In this document: one piece after another, positions 9,241 through 18,049 of the stretch
Layout of the letters: the number at the start of each line of letters is the position of its first letter
Position numbering within the stretch: the stretch's first letter is position 1
Origin: CALODP01 sp942492055
GTDB taxonomy: Bacteria > Bacteroidota > Ignavibacteria > Ignavibacteriales > Melioribacteraceae
DNA length: 64,000 nt
Direction: 5' to 3'
Assembly: GCA_942492055.1 (NCBI GenBank)
Contig: CALODP010000001.1
Location: 62,001 to 126,000 of the forward strand
Translations under genes and position numbers: made by a program
Notes under the pieces: generated by a model
Told to the model about the DNA's origin: nothing
The model's input: only the letters and a program-made list of their open reading frames with translations
Databases searched by the model: none

Positions 9241-12200
9241 TTATTTTTCCCCTCTTCTCTTATTCAATTCGGATTGAAGTCTAAATGAAAGTGCTGCAGC
9301 GTTTACAGGTTTAGTTATAAGATCCGTAAACCCGTTATTTTTTATTATTTCCTTATCATCTAGCATCGCATGCGCGGTAAGAGCAAAAACCGGTAATCTC
9401 ATCAATCTTTCCTCCTTACGAATTTTTTTTATCGTAGCAAAGCCATCCATTTCAGGCATCATAATATCTAATAATACCAGATCCGGTTTGATATCCTTAA
9501 GTATTTCAAGACATTCGACACCGTTTCTGGCCAATACAATATCACACCCAATTTTTTGAACAATTTCGGCAACCGTATACAATGTATCGTTATCATCGTC
9601 AACAATTAATACACGCGGCTTTACAAAATTATCCACATCATTTTCCCACAAAGAATTCTCAATTCTTCTTTGCGAAGAAGAATCTGTCAATATGCAAATT
9701 TTCTTAACTAACTGATCAAATACAGCTTTGTGAGAATAATTATTAGCGTATAGCAACCCTCTCATTTCCCGAGTAAGATTATCTCCCAACTCATCATCTA
9801 TCTCTTCATTAAGGTTGATGATCAAGGGTAAATTTTTTGTACCCGGATTTTTTAAAATGTCATCAGCAAACTTAAGCATTTTTCCGTCTTTTGTCCCGAC
9901 ATCTGCAATTATTAGATCCGGTTTTACATCTTTTAAATTCGCAAAATCTGCCTCATCCGATGTTTTCTGTAATAAATTATACTTACTGCTTATTACTACA
10001 CCTATTTGAGAGTATATTTCATCATCTTTTCTAAACCACACTACTTTATTTATCTTTTCGGAATTTACATAGTTTAGAGAAGTGATTGTCGAATTTATTT
10101 GTTCCGCAGTTCCGGTCTCATGAAGAAACCCTTCGCAATTCAGAGTGTAGGAAATATCTCTATTTTCATCGTATATATAAACGAAACAAGGTACAGATTC
10201 CGTAATCCGATTCCCTTTAATATCCGACAATAGATTCCACCCGCTTCGATCAGAAAGTTCCGGTGTAATTAGAATTGCCGAATACTTCGTGGACGCATTT
10301 TTTTCAATAGCTTGAATTGCCGAATCCGCCGTATCGATCTTGAACAAAATTTCATTAAATCGTCTTTCCAATAATTTCCGAGCACTAGAGTCCGGTGCAA
10401 CGATCAATATCTTTCCCTTCGTTTTCGAATTATTTTGGGCTACAGTATTTTCCGCCTTACTTTCTAATAATTCCAAGATAATCTCCGGAATAATTACAGA
10501 AAATGTAGTCCCCTTTTTCTTATTGGGCTCAACCTTTATTATTCCCCCGAGAAGCTCTGTAAATTTCTCACATATCGTTAAACCAAGTCCGGCTCCCTCT
10601 ATCTTCAATTTATTTCCGGATTGAATTTGCTGAAATTCCTTAAAAATATCAGTTTTATCTTCCTCGGAAATCCCGATTCCCGTATCAATTATGTCGAAAC
10701 GAATGCCGTTTTTTTCTTTATTAACCGAAAGAATCACTTTCCCCTCTTCGGTATATTTAACGGCATTGCTGACAAGATTTAGTAATATATGCTCCAACTT
10801 TCTCTTATCGGTATTTACCAATACTTCTTTCTCGATCCTATTTTCCAGATTTATCTCAATATTCTTACCGATAACCAAAGGTTCCAAAGAAATAAATAAT
10901 TCCTCAACAAACTCCATCAAGAGAAAATTGGTTTTATTTATTTCTATTTTTCCTGACTCAATTTTTGAGTATTCCAAAATATTGTTAATCATTCCGAGAA
11001 GTTTCCGTCCATTTCTCAAAACAATTTGCAACCGATCTCTTGTCCTAGGAAATGTTGCCGGATCGGCTTCAACCAATTCTGACAAACCAATAATTGAATT
11101 TAACGGTGTTTTTAGTTCGTGAGACATTCTCGCCAGGAACTGGGACTTTACTTTTGTCAACTCTTCGGCTTTCTCTTTCTCTATTTCTAACTCTTCAGCC
11201 TTCTCACGAAGTTGTTTTTCCAATTCCTTTAATTCTTTATTCTGTCCTTCAATTTGTTCGTTTTGCTTATGCAAGTTATCATTCAAAGTCCTCAACTCTT
11301 TAACAAGCTTTTCCATCCTTTCGTATGAAACAGCATTGTTTAATCCTACAGCCATTTGCTCCTTAATACCGGCTAAATACTCTTTCGGGTTGATTTTAGG
11401 TTCTGATTCGGAAGCCAACTCAAGAATAGCTACAACCTCGTCGTTATAAATAATTGGAACAACCAAAAGGTACTTTATGAAAATATCAATCATGCCCGTC
11501 TTGACTGAGGGGAGATTTTCGGAAAATTTCATCTCGACATAATCTTTCTTCTCAATTACATTTCTATATATCTGCGCTTGATTATCCAAAACAATTTGCT
11601 CGGTATTTATTCCTTTTACAGCAACAAGTTTCAGCATCTGACGATGGAGAACATAAAAAGAGCCGAAAGATAAACCGGTGTCATCTACAAGACGATCTAA
11701 TACGACTTCCGCAATTTCTTTTAATGTAGGATTTTGATTTATAAGTGTTACGAATTCAGTATATCTCTTCTCTTTTTCTTCCTTTTCCTGAAGTCTGTCC
11801 AACATTTTATTGAAGGCTTCTCCAAGATTCCCAACCTCATCTTTTGCGATTATCGTCACCCTGTGAGCCATGTCTCCACTGGCCGTTATCTCGGCTCCTT
11901 CACTCAGATATGAAATTTGTTTACGAAGTTTTGTTGTAAAGACAAGGACAAAAATCCCTGCTAAAAATATTCCCGCAAGAGTGATGATCACCATTAACAA
12001 TTTCATAGTTTCACGAAATTCCAGAGCTTCGGTTGAAGCCGAAAAGAGGATAAAAGCAATTTGGGATTCAGTTGATATAATATCCTTCGGTCGATAATTA
12101 ACAGCCAGAAAATCTACATTTTCCAATTCCGCCGAATAAAGATCGAAATTATTTTTTAGCTTCAGAGCATTGATTGCACTAAAAACATCCTTTAGATATA

Positions 12201-12729
12201 GACTCTCTTTTTTGGAATTTGACATTAAATACGGTGTATCACTCAAAACAAGAGTTATCTCAGATCTTACTTTTTCGGAAATCTTATCCAACAATTTCTG
12301 AGTTATAACTTTCCCGTAAAAAGTTGTCCCACTTTCTTCCCTCTTGTCGTAACGCAAAATAATGTTCGGATTCTTTGACACAAATTCGGCAACATTCGAC
12401 ACTTCGGACATTACCAATAAACTTTCCTTTGCGACATAGGTAAACCTATCAATCTCCCTTTGATCCTTTATTTCGAATATGAAATCAATATTCTCAGCAT
12501 CTTCTACCGAATATTCATTGTTATTTTTCAACAAACTATAATTATCATCAATAGCTTCAACCAAGGATTGAAATTCGAAAGCAAAATCATTTGCGGAGTT
12601 TAATAAAGATTTGGAATGATGCGTTGAAAGCAACTTACTTGTTAGCGTATAAAACAAGTATGTTGTTGACAGAGATACAAGAACTATAACCGAAAAAGTA
12701 ATAAGTAAAATTCTGACATTGATTTTCAT
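9241..12729 (-). CDS. Large membrane hybrid sensor histidine kinase with three receiver-like domains
   Basis: About 1162 residues from the ATG at 12729. An upstream in-frame start at 12783 would overlap the preceding gene by over 50 bases, so 12729 is preferred. Order: transmembrane helix (6-28), extracytoplasmic sensor (~30-240), second transmembrane helix (~243-265), HAMP (~265-318), GAF-like (~335-480), coiled coil, HisKA with MSHELKTPLNS (His near 535), HATPase (~645-745), then three receiver-like domains. The first (from ~770) lacks the acidic pocket and has Thr in LITPEL where the phospho-acceptor Asp should be. The second (~890-1000) keeps only parts. The third (~1040-1160) is intact (VDDDND, LLDIMMPEMDG, TKPVN). 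It lies in one operon with a lone receiver before it and the receiver-DHp protein after it. Confidence 0.92.
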   Translation of the reverse strand: MKINVRILLITFSVIVLVSLSTTYLFYTLTSKLLSTHHSKSLLNSANDFAFEFQSLVEAIDDNYSLLKNNNEYSVEDAENIDFIFEIKDQREIDRFTYVAKESLLVMSEVSNVAEFVSKNPNIILRYDKREESGTTFYGKVITQKLLDKISEKVRSEITLVLSDTPYLMSNSKKESLYLKDVFSAINALKLKNNFDLYSAELENVDFLAVNYRPKDIISTESQIAFILFSASTEALEFRETMKLLMVIITLAGIFLAGIFVLVFTTKLRKQISYLSEGAEITASGDMAHRVTIIAKDEVGNLGEAFNKMLDRLQEKEEKEKRYTEFVTLINQNPTLKEIAEVVLDRLVDDTGLSFGSFYVLHRQMLKLVAVKGINTEQIVLDNQAQIYRNVIEKKDYVEMKFSENLPSVKTGMIDIFIKYLLVVPIIYNDEVVAILELASESEPKINPKEYLAGIKEQMAVGLNNAVSYERMEKLVKELRTLNDNLHKQNEQIEGQNKELKELEKQLREKAEELEIEKEKAEELTKVKSQFLARMSHELKTPLNSIIGLSELVEADPATFPRTRDRLQIVLRNGRKLLGMINNILEYSKIESGKIEINKTNFLLMEFVEELFISLEPLVIGKNIEINLENRIEKEVLVNTDKRKLEHILLNLVSNAVKYTEEGKVILSVNKEKNGIRFDIIDTGIGISEEDKTDIFKEFQQIQSGNKLKIEGAGLGLTICEKFTELLGGIIKVEPNKKKGTTFSVIIPEIILELLESKAENTVAQNNSKTKGKILIVAPDSSARKLLERRFNEILFKIDTADSAIQAIEKNASTKYSAILITPELSDRSGWNLLSDIKGNRITESVPCFVYIYDENRDISYTLNCEGFLHETGTAEQINSTITSLNYVNSEKINKVVWFRKDDEIYSQIGVVISSKYNLLQKTSDEADFANLKDVKPDLIIADVGTKDGKMLKFADDILKNPGTKNLPLIINLNEEIDDELGDNLTREMRGLLYANNYSHKAVFDQLVKKICILTDSSSQRRIENSLWENDVDNFVKPRVLIVDDDNDTLYTVAEIVQKIGCDIVLARNGVECLEILKDIKPDLVLLDIMMPEMDGFATIKKIRKEERLMRLPVFALTAHAMLDDKEIIKNNGFTDLITKPVNAAALSFRLQSELNKRRGEK

Positions 12730-12730
12730 A

Positions 12731-13093
12731 TTATTCTTTTTGCAAGACTTTTCTAATTGTAATAAGCAATTCATCCAAATCATAAGGCTTACTCAAGAAA
12801 TCATCCGCGCCTAATTTGGACGACTCTATTGCGCTTTGAACATCCGCAAATGCAGTCAGTACTATTATTCTAACAATTATTTTCTTCTCCCGTATTTTCC
12901 TCAAAACATAGAAGCCATCTTTCCCCGGCATTTTCAAATCAAGCAAAATCATGTCAAAATGTTTTTGAGCAAGATACTCAAAGGCACTATCGGCATTAGT
13001 CACAAAGGTCGCGCTATATCCAACCTCTTGCAACTCTTCTGCAAGCACCGTACAGAGATTATAGTCATCGTCAACAATAAGTATCGATTCCAT
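12731..13093 (-). CDS. Single-domain response regulator
   Basis: 120 residues, only a receiver domain: acidic pair in LIVDDDYN, phospho-acceptor in MILLDLKMPGKDG, threonine in IVLTAF and lysine in LSKPYD. No output domain, so it works through protein contact or phosphotransfer, as CheY or Spo0F proteins do. AGAGGATG precedes the ATG. It is directly adjacent to the secretin gene upstream (stop of one abuts start of the other) and one base from the hybrid kinase, so it is co-transcribed with the pilus genes. A role in controlling pilus assembly or motility is inferred from this context. Confidence 0.92.
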   Translation of the reverse strand: MESILIVDDDYNLCTVLAEELQEVGYSATFVTNADSAFEYLAQKHFDMILLDLKMPGKDGFYVLRKIREKKIIVRIIVLTAFADVQSAIESSKLGADDFLSKPYDLDELLITIRKVLQKE

Positions 13094-14341
13094 CTATTCA
13101 TCCTCTTTGAAATTCTTTGTTTTATAGTTTTCCATCTCTTTTCTGTTTTGGAGCAATTCTTCTTTGAATACATCCTTCTTCTTTGCTTCTATTCTGTCTT
13201 TAAGAGATGAAACCAATTCTGTTCTAATGAGAATCAAGATTTCTCTTTTTGTTATCGCAGTTTGATCGTACCCTGTAAGATATCTGATGCCAAACACCCA
13301 CCAAGGTAAATCCTTGAAGAATGGCAATCCTCTTCTTACCTCTAACTCTTCATTAATAAATAATCCACCGATAACGGTCTCTTCTCCGTCAAGCATAAGG
13401 ACTTCGGTTTCAGCAGTAGTTTTATTTATTTGTGTACTTAACGGATCGGGTTGCGCCGAACTTCTTTCTACTTTCAACTTAAGGAGCACATAATCAGTTC
13501 CGTCTTCATTATAGATATACGGAGTAACTTCAACAATAGTACCTGTCGAATAGAACCGATCAATTACGTTTCCCGCAAAATCCCTTTCTTTTATTGAAAT
13601 ATCAGACCCGATTTGAATTCTACCCTTATTTTTATCTCTTACCGTAATTGACGGACGAGCGATAATTTCTCCGAGATTATTATTTTCAAAAAACTTCAAT
13701 GTCGAAATTGCCGATCCGTCGAAATCACCCATTTTGAAATCAGCCTGACTATTAATCGTAAAATCCAACGGAACTTGTTGGGTATTCGACGAAGCACTAC
13801 TTGATGATGAAGATTGATCGGAAGCAGACTCACTAAAAGAGCGAAGATTCGTTCCGAGCTTCAATCCACTTTTGGAAAGCAGAAACTCCCAGTTAATTCC
13901 TCTTTCTCTCATATCTGTAATATTTGCTTCAAAGAATACTGCCGATATTCTCACTTCTTTGGAGTCAAACTCTGCAAATGTTTCTTCGGAAAGCCCTGCT
14001 TTCGGATCGTCTTTTCGTTTAACAATAATTACATTTTCCTTTTCTTCGTAGATGAGATTATTGTATTGAATGATTATCGTTAACGCCTTCATATATGGCA
14101 TCTTATTAATCTCAATTCCAATCGGATCAGAAATTCCGGCGGTAGATACAATGTTCTTACCGGTAATATTCTCGCTTACCTTGCTGAGGACCTCAATAGC
14201 TTTATTAAAAGGAATATTCTCGGCAAGCGTTACAAGCTCCTCGGGATTTGTATATCCGCTTAGAGTTTTTTCCAATTGTCTTTGCCCGAAAGAAAAGGAA
14301 GTAATGCAAAGTATAATTAAAAGTACTTTAGATAATCTCAT
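13094..14341 (-). CDS. pilQ: PilQ/GspD-type secretin (short form)
   Basis: About 415 residues from the ATG at 14341, which gives a clean Sec signal peptide (MRLSKVLLIILCITSFSFG). An in-frame start at 14365 would overlap the preceding gene. Residues ~30-110 resemble a secretin N0/STN domain (ITGKNIVSTAG, EKENVIIVKRKDD). The C-terminal ~200 residues are the secretin channel domain, with the conserved TTAETEVLMLDGEETVIGGL signature and ILIRTELV. A serine-rich stretch lies near residue 180. It forms the outer-membrane pore for the pilus or pseudopilus. At ~415 residues it is much shorter than proteobacterial PilQ (~700), lacking AMIN domains. It is last of the pilus genes before the signalling genes. 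Confidence 0.88.
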   Translation of the reverse strand: MRLSKVLLIILCITSFSFGQRQLEKTLSGYTNPEELVTLAENIPFNKAIEVLSKVSENITGKNIVSTAGISDPIGIEINKMPYMKALTIIIQYNNLIYEEKENVIIVKRKDDPKAGLSEETFAEFDSKEVRISAVFFEANITDMRERGINWEFLLSKSGLKLGTNLRSFSESASDQSSSSSSASSNTQQVPLDFTINSQADFKMGDFDGSAISTLKFFENNNLGEIIARPSITVRDKNKGRIQIGSDISIKERDFAGNVIDRFYSTGTIVEVTPYIYNEDGTDYVLLKLKVERSSAQPDPLSTQINKTTAETEVLMLDGEETVIGGLFINEELEVRRGLPFFKDLPWWVFGIRYLTGYDQTAITKREILILIRTELVSSLKDRIEAKKKDVFKEELLQNRKEMENYKTKNFKEDE

Positions 14342-14342
14342 T

Positions 14343-15230
14343 TTATTCACTCTTTTTTTTCTCATTTTTCAGATTCAAAATGACCTTCTCAATTATTCCA
14401 CCTTTGTTAAGGATAAAGTGAACTTCGTTCTTTTCAAAGTCAATTTTCGTTAGATATCCCAAATAGACTTTCTCTCCTTCCCAAAGTAGCTTTGTATTAC
14501 CCTGTGCGTCTGCTACAAATGCCCCTTCAGGGATAATCGCTAGCAATTGCGCTGTTTGAACATCTAATAAGCCTTCCAGATTAGGAGGAATTTCATTTCT
14601 AATCAAAGGATAGAAAATATCATACAAAGGATTAGGCTTGAGTTGGTTTTCTCTCATATTCTTTGCCGCAAATCTGTCACTAGCCGAGAAGTAAACAGCA
14701 ACTTCAAATGAATATGTAACTAAGTAGTAAGGAACGCCTTCATCGTCAACACTTACGAAATTATCGATGCTGGCGTTAAGTATTTTTTTCAATTGTTTGC
14801 TTTGCTCTATAGCATAAACCAATTTAAAAAAGTCACTAAAATATGCGGTACCGGAAACAACATATTGATAATATGAATAATTTTCTCCCTTTCGTACATC
14901 TTCATATTTTATATTCACATGTGATTGGGAATGAAAATCGTACGAAATCTTATTCACAAAATCATAAAAACCGGACTGAGTCAGATTCATAGGAATATTA
15001 TATTTTCTTAGCGCAAGAATCGAATCTAACTCAACAACCCTTTTTTTCAGAGTCTTGAGTCTTTCCATCAACTCCGCCGTATCATAGGAGGTTTGTTGTA
15101 ACTGATTTAACTCTTTTTGTTTTTCTTCGATATTTCCGCTTTGATAAACAAACCTAAAGATACTCCCTCCGGTTACCATAAGCAGGAGAATTACAATCAG
15201 TATTATCGTATTCTTTAGTTTTCTATCCAT
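14343..15230 (-). CDS. PilO-PilP-like fused inner-membrane alignment protein
   Basis: 295 residues. A single N-terminal transmembrane helix (8-28) and a coiled coil (~33-75) are followed by an alpha/beta domain like PilO (~80-185). After a linker, a small beta domain (~215-290; GAFVADAQGNTKLLWEGEKV, YLGYLTKIDFEK) resembles the PilP/GspC homology-region beta sandwich that contacts the secretin. The gene sits exactly where pilO and pilP would be, between pilMN and pilQ. ATG directly follows the TAG stop of the preceding gene (TAGATG), suggesting translational coupling. Assignment to PilO is by context and architecture; the PilP part is inference. Confidence 0.72.
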   Translation of the reverse strand: MDRKLKNTIILIVILLLMVTGGSIFRFVYQSGNIEEKQKELNQLQQTSYDTAELMERLKTLKKRVVELDSILALRKYNIPMNLTQSGFYDFVNKISYDFHSQSHVNIKYEDVRKGENYSYYQYVVSGTAYFSDFFKLVYAIEQSKQLKKILNASIDNFVSVDDEGVPYYLVTYSFEVAVYFSASDRFAAKNMRENQLKPNPLYDIFYPLIRNEIPPNLEGLLDVQTAQLLAIIPEGAFVADAQGNTKLLWEGEKVYLGYLTKIDFEKNEVHFILNKGGIIEKVILNLKNEKKKSE

Positions 15231-16787
15231 CTATTCTTCAGATTTTTTTTGCAACTCAAAATTTATTGTATATTGAAACGCGTTGTTTTCTCTCAGTGGT
15301 TCATAGAGAATATTCTGTAAAATCGCCGAATTACTGTATTCGGAGAAATCAGTTAACACACTTCTTGACAAAGAATAACCCTTAATAAGAATACTTGTTT
15401 CCGAATCACTTTCCAAATGAGAAACCCAAAAGTTTTGACGTCGCTCAACAAATGTGGAAACCTTCTCTAGCATATCACTCCAATCACCTGCCCCGACAGC
15501 AGCGGAATCAAGTATGGCTTGCGTTTTATCGAAACTCGATATTTTATTTGATAGCGGATATATCTCATCAAGTATCTGTTGGTTCTGCTTTTCCAAAGCT
15601 TTCAAATGTCTTATCTCACTATCCAATTCATTTATAGTACTAAAACCGGATAGAATTGTTAAAGTAAAATAGTACGTAGCGGCAAAAAGTACAGGTAATA
15701 ATGCGTAACTATGCCATCCGAATTGAAGAAATTTTTGATTTTCAAGAATATACTTAGGCAAAATATTAATGCCTGATAATTCTTTATTTTGCTCGGCGTA
15801 AAATTCATATGCCGCAGCCAAAGGAATAGCAAAGGCCGATAGATTCTCCTTTTCTTCCTCATTCAGCTTTACAGAATCGAATTGATCAAATTTGAGTTCT
15901 ATTACATTTGCTTCGGGAAATGTACCGTAGAACGAAAGGACCAGATTTTCCGATCTATCATCACCACAAAGAACAACATTGTCTAATCTTGGAATTCCTC
16001 CGTTTTCCATCTCAAGAAGTATTTTTGAGAAATATACGTCATACGTATGCAGGTTTTGTGTCCCAATATCTAACGTTGTCCCGATATGTTTCAGTTTTTG
16101 TCCTTCCAGAAAAATCAGCTTACTACTCTCTCTACCGGTATATATTATTAAGCTATAATCCTCAGGGAAAAACTTATTGGTCTTGGAAACATAATTAGCC
16201 AAAGCAACTTCGGCATTCTTTATCGTATTGACCTTGTAATATCTTCTATTGTTGAAAGTCGCCAAAGAGTTTATCAGATCAACTCCGGGGATTGCATTCT
16301 CAACAAATACTGCCAAATATTGTTTTTCATCAATTTCAACGTAGTCGATATAATCTTTGGCTACATTAATCCCTTTTGAGCTCTGAATGTCCTTAATTAT
16401 AGCCTCTTGCAACTTAGACTTTTCTATATTCGCTTCATTTTCGAAAATATGAAAGTTAACCGTCGGGTCAGTAACAACGGGAATAAATTGAGCCTGATTC
16501 AATTTTATATCTGATAAAGCCGAGGCAATTAAGCCGATTTCAGAAACCACATTTGATGACTCAGGCGCTGAGCTGAAACTATCATCCCCAGCCAGATTAT
16601 CGAAAGAAAGATCATCTGTTACTTCACCTAAGTTAAAAGAAGGTACCGATTCCTCTGTTGTTTGCTTACCAAAATCAGACATAGTAATATAACTGGTCGA
16701 ATGAACTTTTAGAATATCATTCTCCTTCGATACAACAGCAAGTTTCAGATCATTCCCTTCGGAATAGACGCAAACAAACGGTTTCAT
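15231..16787 (-). CDS. PilM-PilN-like fusion protein
   Basis: 518 residues. The N-terminal ~345 residues resemble the actin-like PilM fold (segments such as LIIYTGRESSKLIFLEG, NVVLCGDDRSENLV, SAFAIPLAAAYEF). From ~350 a transmembrane helix (ALLPVLFAATYYFTLTIL) leads into a coiled coil and a ferredoxin-like periplasmic domain as in PilN. In most bacteria PilM and PilN are separate and PilM grips the cytoplasmic tail of PilN; here they would be tethered. PilM ATP-binding motifs are weak. GGGAG upstream supports the start. The gene lies between pilT and the pilO-like gene. Confidence 0.78.
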   Translation of the reverse strand: MKPFVCVYSEGNDLKLAVVSKENDILKVHSTSYITMSDFGKQTTEESVPSFNLGEVTDDLSFDNLAGDDSFSSAPESSNVVSEIGLIASALSDIKLNQAQFIPVVTDPTVNFHIFENEANIEKSKLQEAIIKDIQSSKGINVAKDYIDYVEIDEKQYLAVFVENAIPGVDLINSLATFNNRRYYKVNTIKNAEVALANYVSKTNKFFPEDYSLIIYTGRESSKLIFLEGQKLKHIGTTLDIGTQNLHTYDVYFSKILLEMENGGIPRLDNVVLCGDDRSENLVLSFYGTFPEANVIELKFDQFDSVKLNEEEKENLSAFAIPLAAAYEFYAEQNKELSGINILPKYILENQKFLQFGWHSYALLPVLFAATYYFTLTILSGFSTINELDSEIRHLKALEKQNQQILDEIYPLSNKISSFDKTQAILDSAAVGAGDWSDMLEKVSTFVERRQNFWVSHLESDSETSILIKGYSLSRSVLTDFSEYSNSAILQNILYEPLRENNAFQYTINFELQKKSEE

Positions 16788-16790
16788 CTA

Positions 16791-18014
16791 TTAGGCTCCC
16801 TTAAGTAACTGAAGCATTCTAGTCTTGTTATTTGAATATGCAATAGCTGTTTCCTTAGTTATTCTTCTCTGTGCTAATAGTCGTAACAAATCTTGTTCCA
16901 TCGTAATCATACCCTGTTGACCACCTTGTACTATCATCATATAAATTTCACTAGTGTTATTGTTTTTTATCGCAGCTTTCACGCTTGGGGTAACAATCAA
17001 AACCTCTTTTGCCAAAGCTCTCTTACCGTCTACGCTTGGTACCAGCTTCTGAGATACAACCGTAATCAAAACATCAGCCAAACGATTTCTAACTCTTTCT
17101 TGCTCTGTAGGGTGTACTTCGGCAATTATACGATCTATAGATTCAACTGCAGACGAGGTATGCAACGTTGAAAATACTTTATGTCCGGTATCGGTTACTT
17201 CAAGAGCGGCAAGAATAGTTTCAGGATCTCTCATCTCACCGATTACAATGATATCAGGATCTTGTCTTAATCCTTGAATTACACCTTCTTTGAAAGATCG
17301 GACATCCCTTCCGACCTCACGATGCCTGACAATTGCTTTATTCGATCTGTGCACATATTCAACCGGTGATGCAATAATAACCACATGAGCAGGATCGAAC
17401 TTATTATGATAATCGATTATCGCGTCTAACGTCGTGGATTTACCTGAGCCAGTTATTCCCGTAACCAAAGAGAGTCCGAATTTGATATAGTTGTGACTCA
17501 TCATTTTTATCGCGTTCGGATGAAACTCCAAAGACTCCAAAGGACGCGTTGTTGCCGAAATAGCTCTCATATTCAAAGCTAATGAGTCCAAGTCGAAATA
17601 TGCGTCGGCTCTAAAACGAACATATTTGTTTACTTTATCGTACTTAAATGTATAACTAAAATCAAGATTTCTGTTCTCCAAAAGATGCTCGCTCTGTTTC
17701 TTTGTTAGCAAACTGACGATTAATATTGAAGCCTCCTCTTCCGACAGTTTTGGAAGATCTTCGACTCTCGCTTTTTTACCGTGAATCCTGAACCAAACCG
17801 CTCCGTCTGTTCCGTATCCTCCTATTTCTACATCAGAGGCATCCCTTTCAAGCATAAGACTTAGAACATGATTAGCATATCTATGTAATACAAGTTTCTG
17901 CTCAACAGGAATTTTGTGTAACATAGTAACAATAAAATCCACTTTTTCGGGTCCGATTATCGTTGCAGGAATTTCCCCCGCTAATTGTGATAAAACACCT
18001 TTTGCCTCTTGCAT
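16791..18014 (-). CDS. pilT: PilT-type retraction ATPase
   Basis: 407 residues, secretion-superfamily ATPase. Walker A is GITGSGKSTT, the Asp box region is VIIASPVEYVH, Walker B is DPDIIVIGEMRDPET, and the His box is HKVFSTLHTSS. The C-terminal part contains a PilT-like GGQQGMITMEQDL segment, which favours PilT over PilB. PilT powers pilus retraction. No zinc-binding cysteines are present, in keeping with PilT. AGGTGG precedes the start. It is followed three bases after its stop by the pilMN gene and preceded by pilB. Confidence 0.9.
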   Translation of the reverse strand: MQEAKGVLSQLAGEIPATIIGPEKVDFIVTMLHKIPVEQKLVLHRYANHVLSLMLERDASDVEIGGYGTDGAVWFRIHGKKARVEDLPKLSEEEASILIVSLLTKKQSEHLLENRNLDFSYTFKYDKVNKYVRFRADAYFDLDSLALNMRAISATTRPLESLEFHPNAIKMMSHNYIKFGLSLVTGITGSGKSTTLDAIIDYHNKFDPAHVVIIASPVEYVHRSNKAIVRHREVGRDVRSFKEGVIQGLRQDPDIIVIGEMRDPETILAALEVTDTGHKVFSTLHTSSAVESIDRIIAEVHPTEQERVRNRLADVLITVVSQKLVPSVDGKRALAKEVLIVTPSVKAAIKNNNTSEIYMMIVQGGQQGMITMEQDLLRLLAQRRITKETAIAYSNNKTRMLQLLKGA

Positions 18015-18049
18015 TTTTCCACCTAATCAAATAAATGATTTTTTCTATA

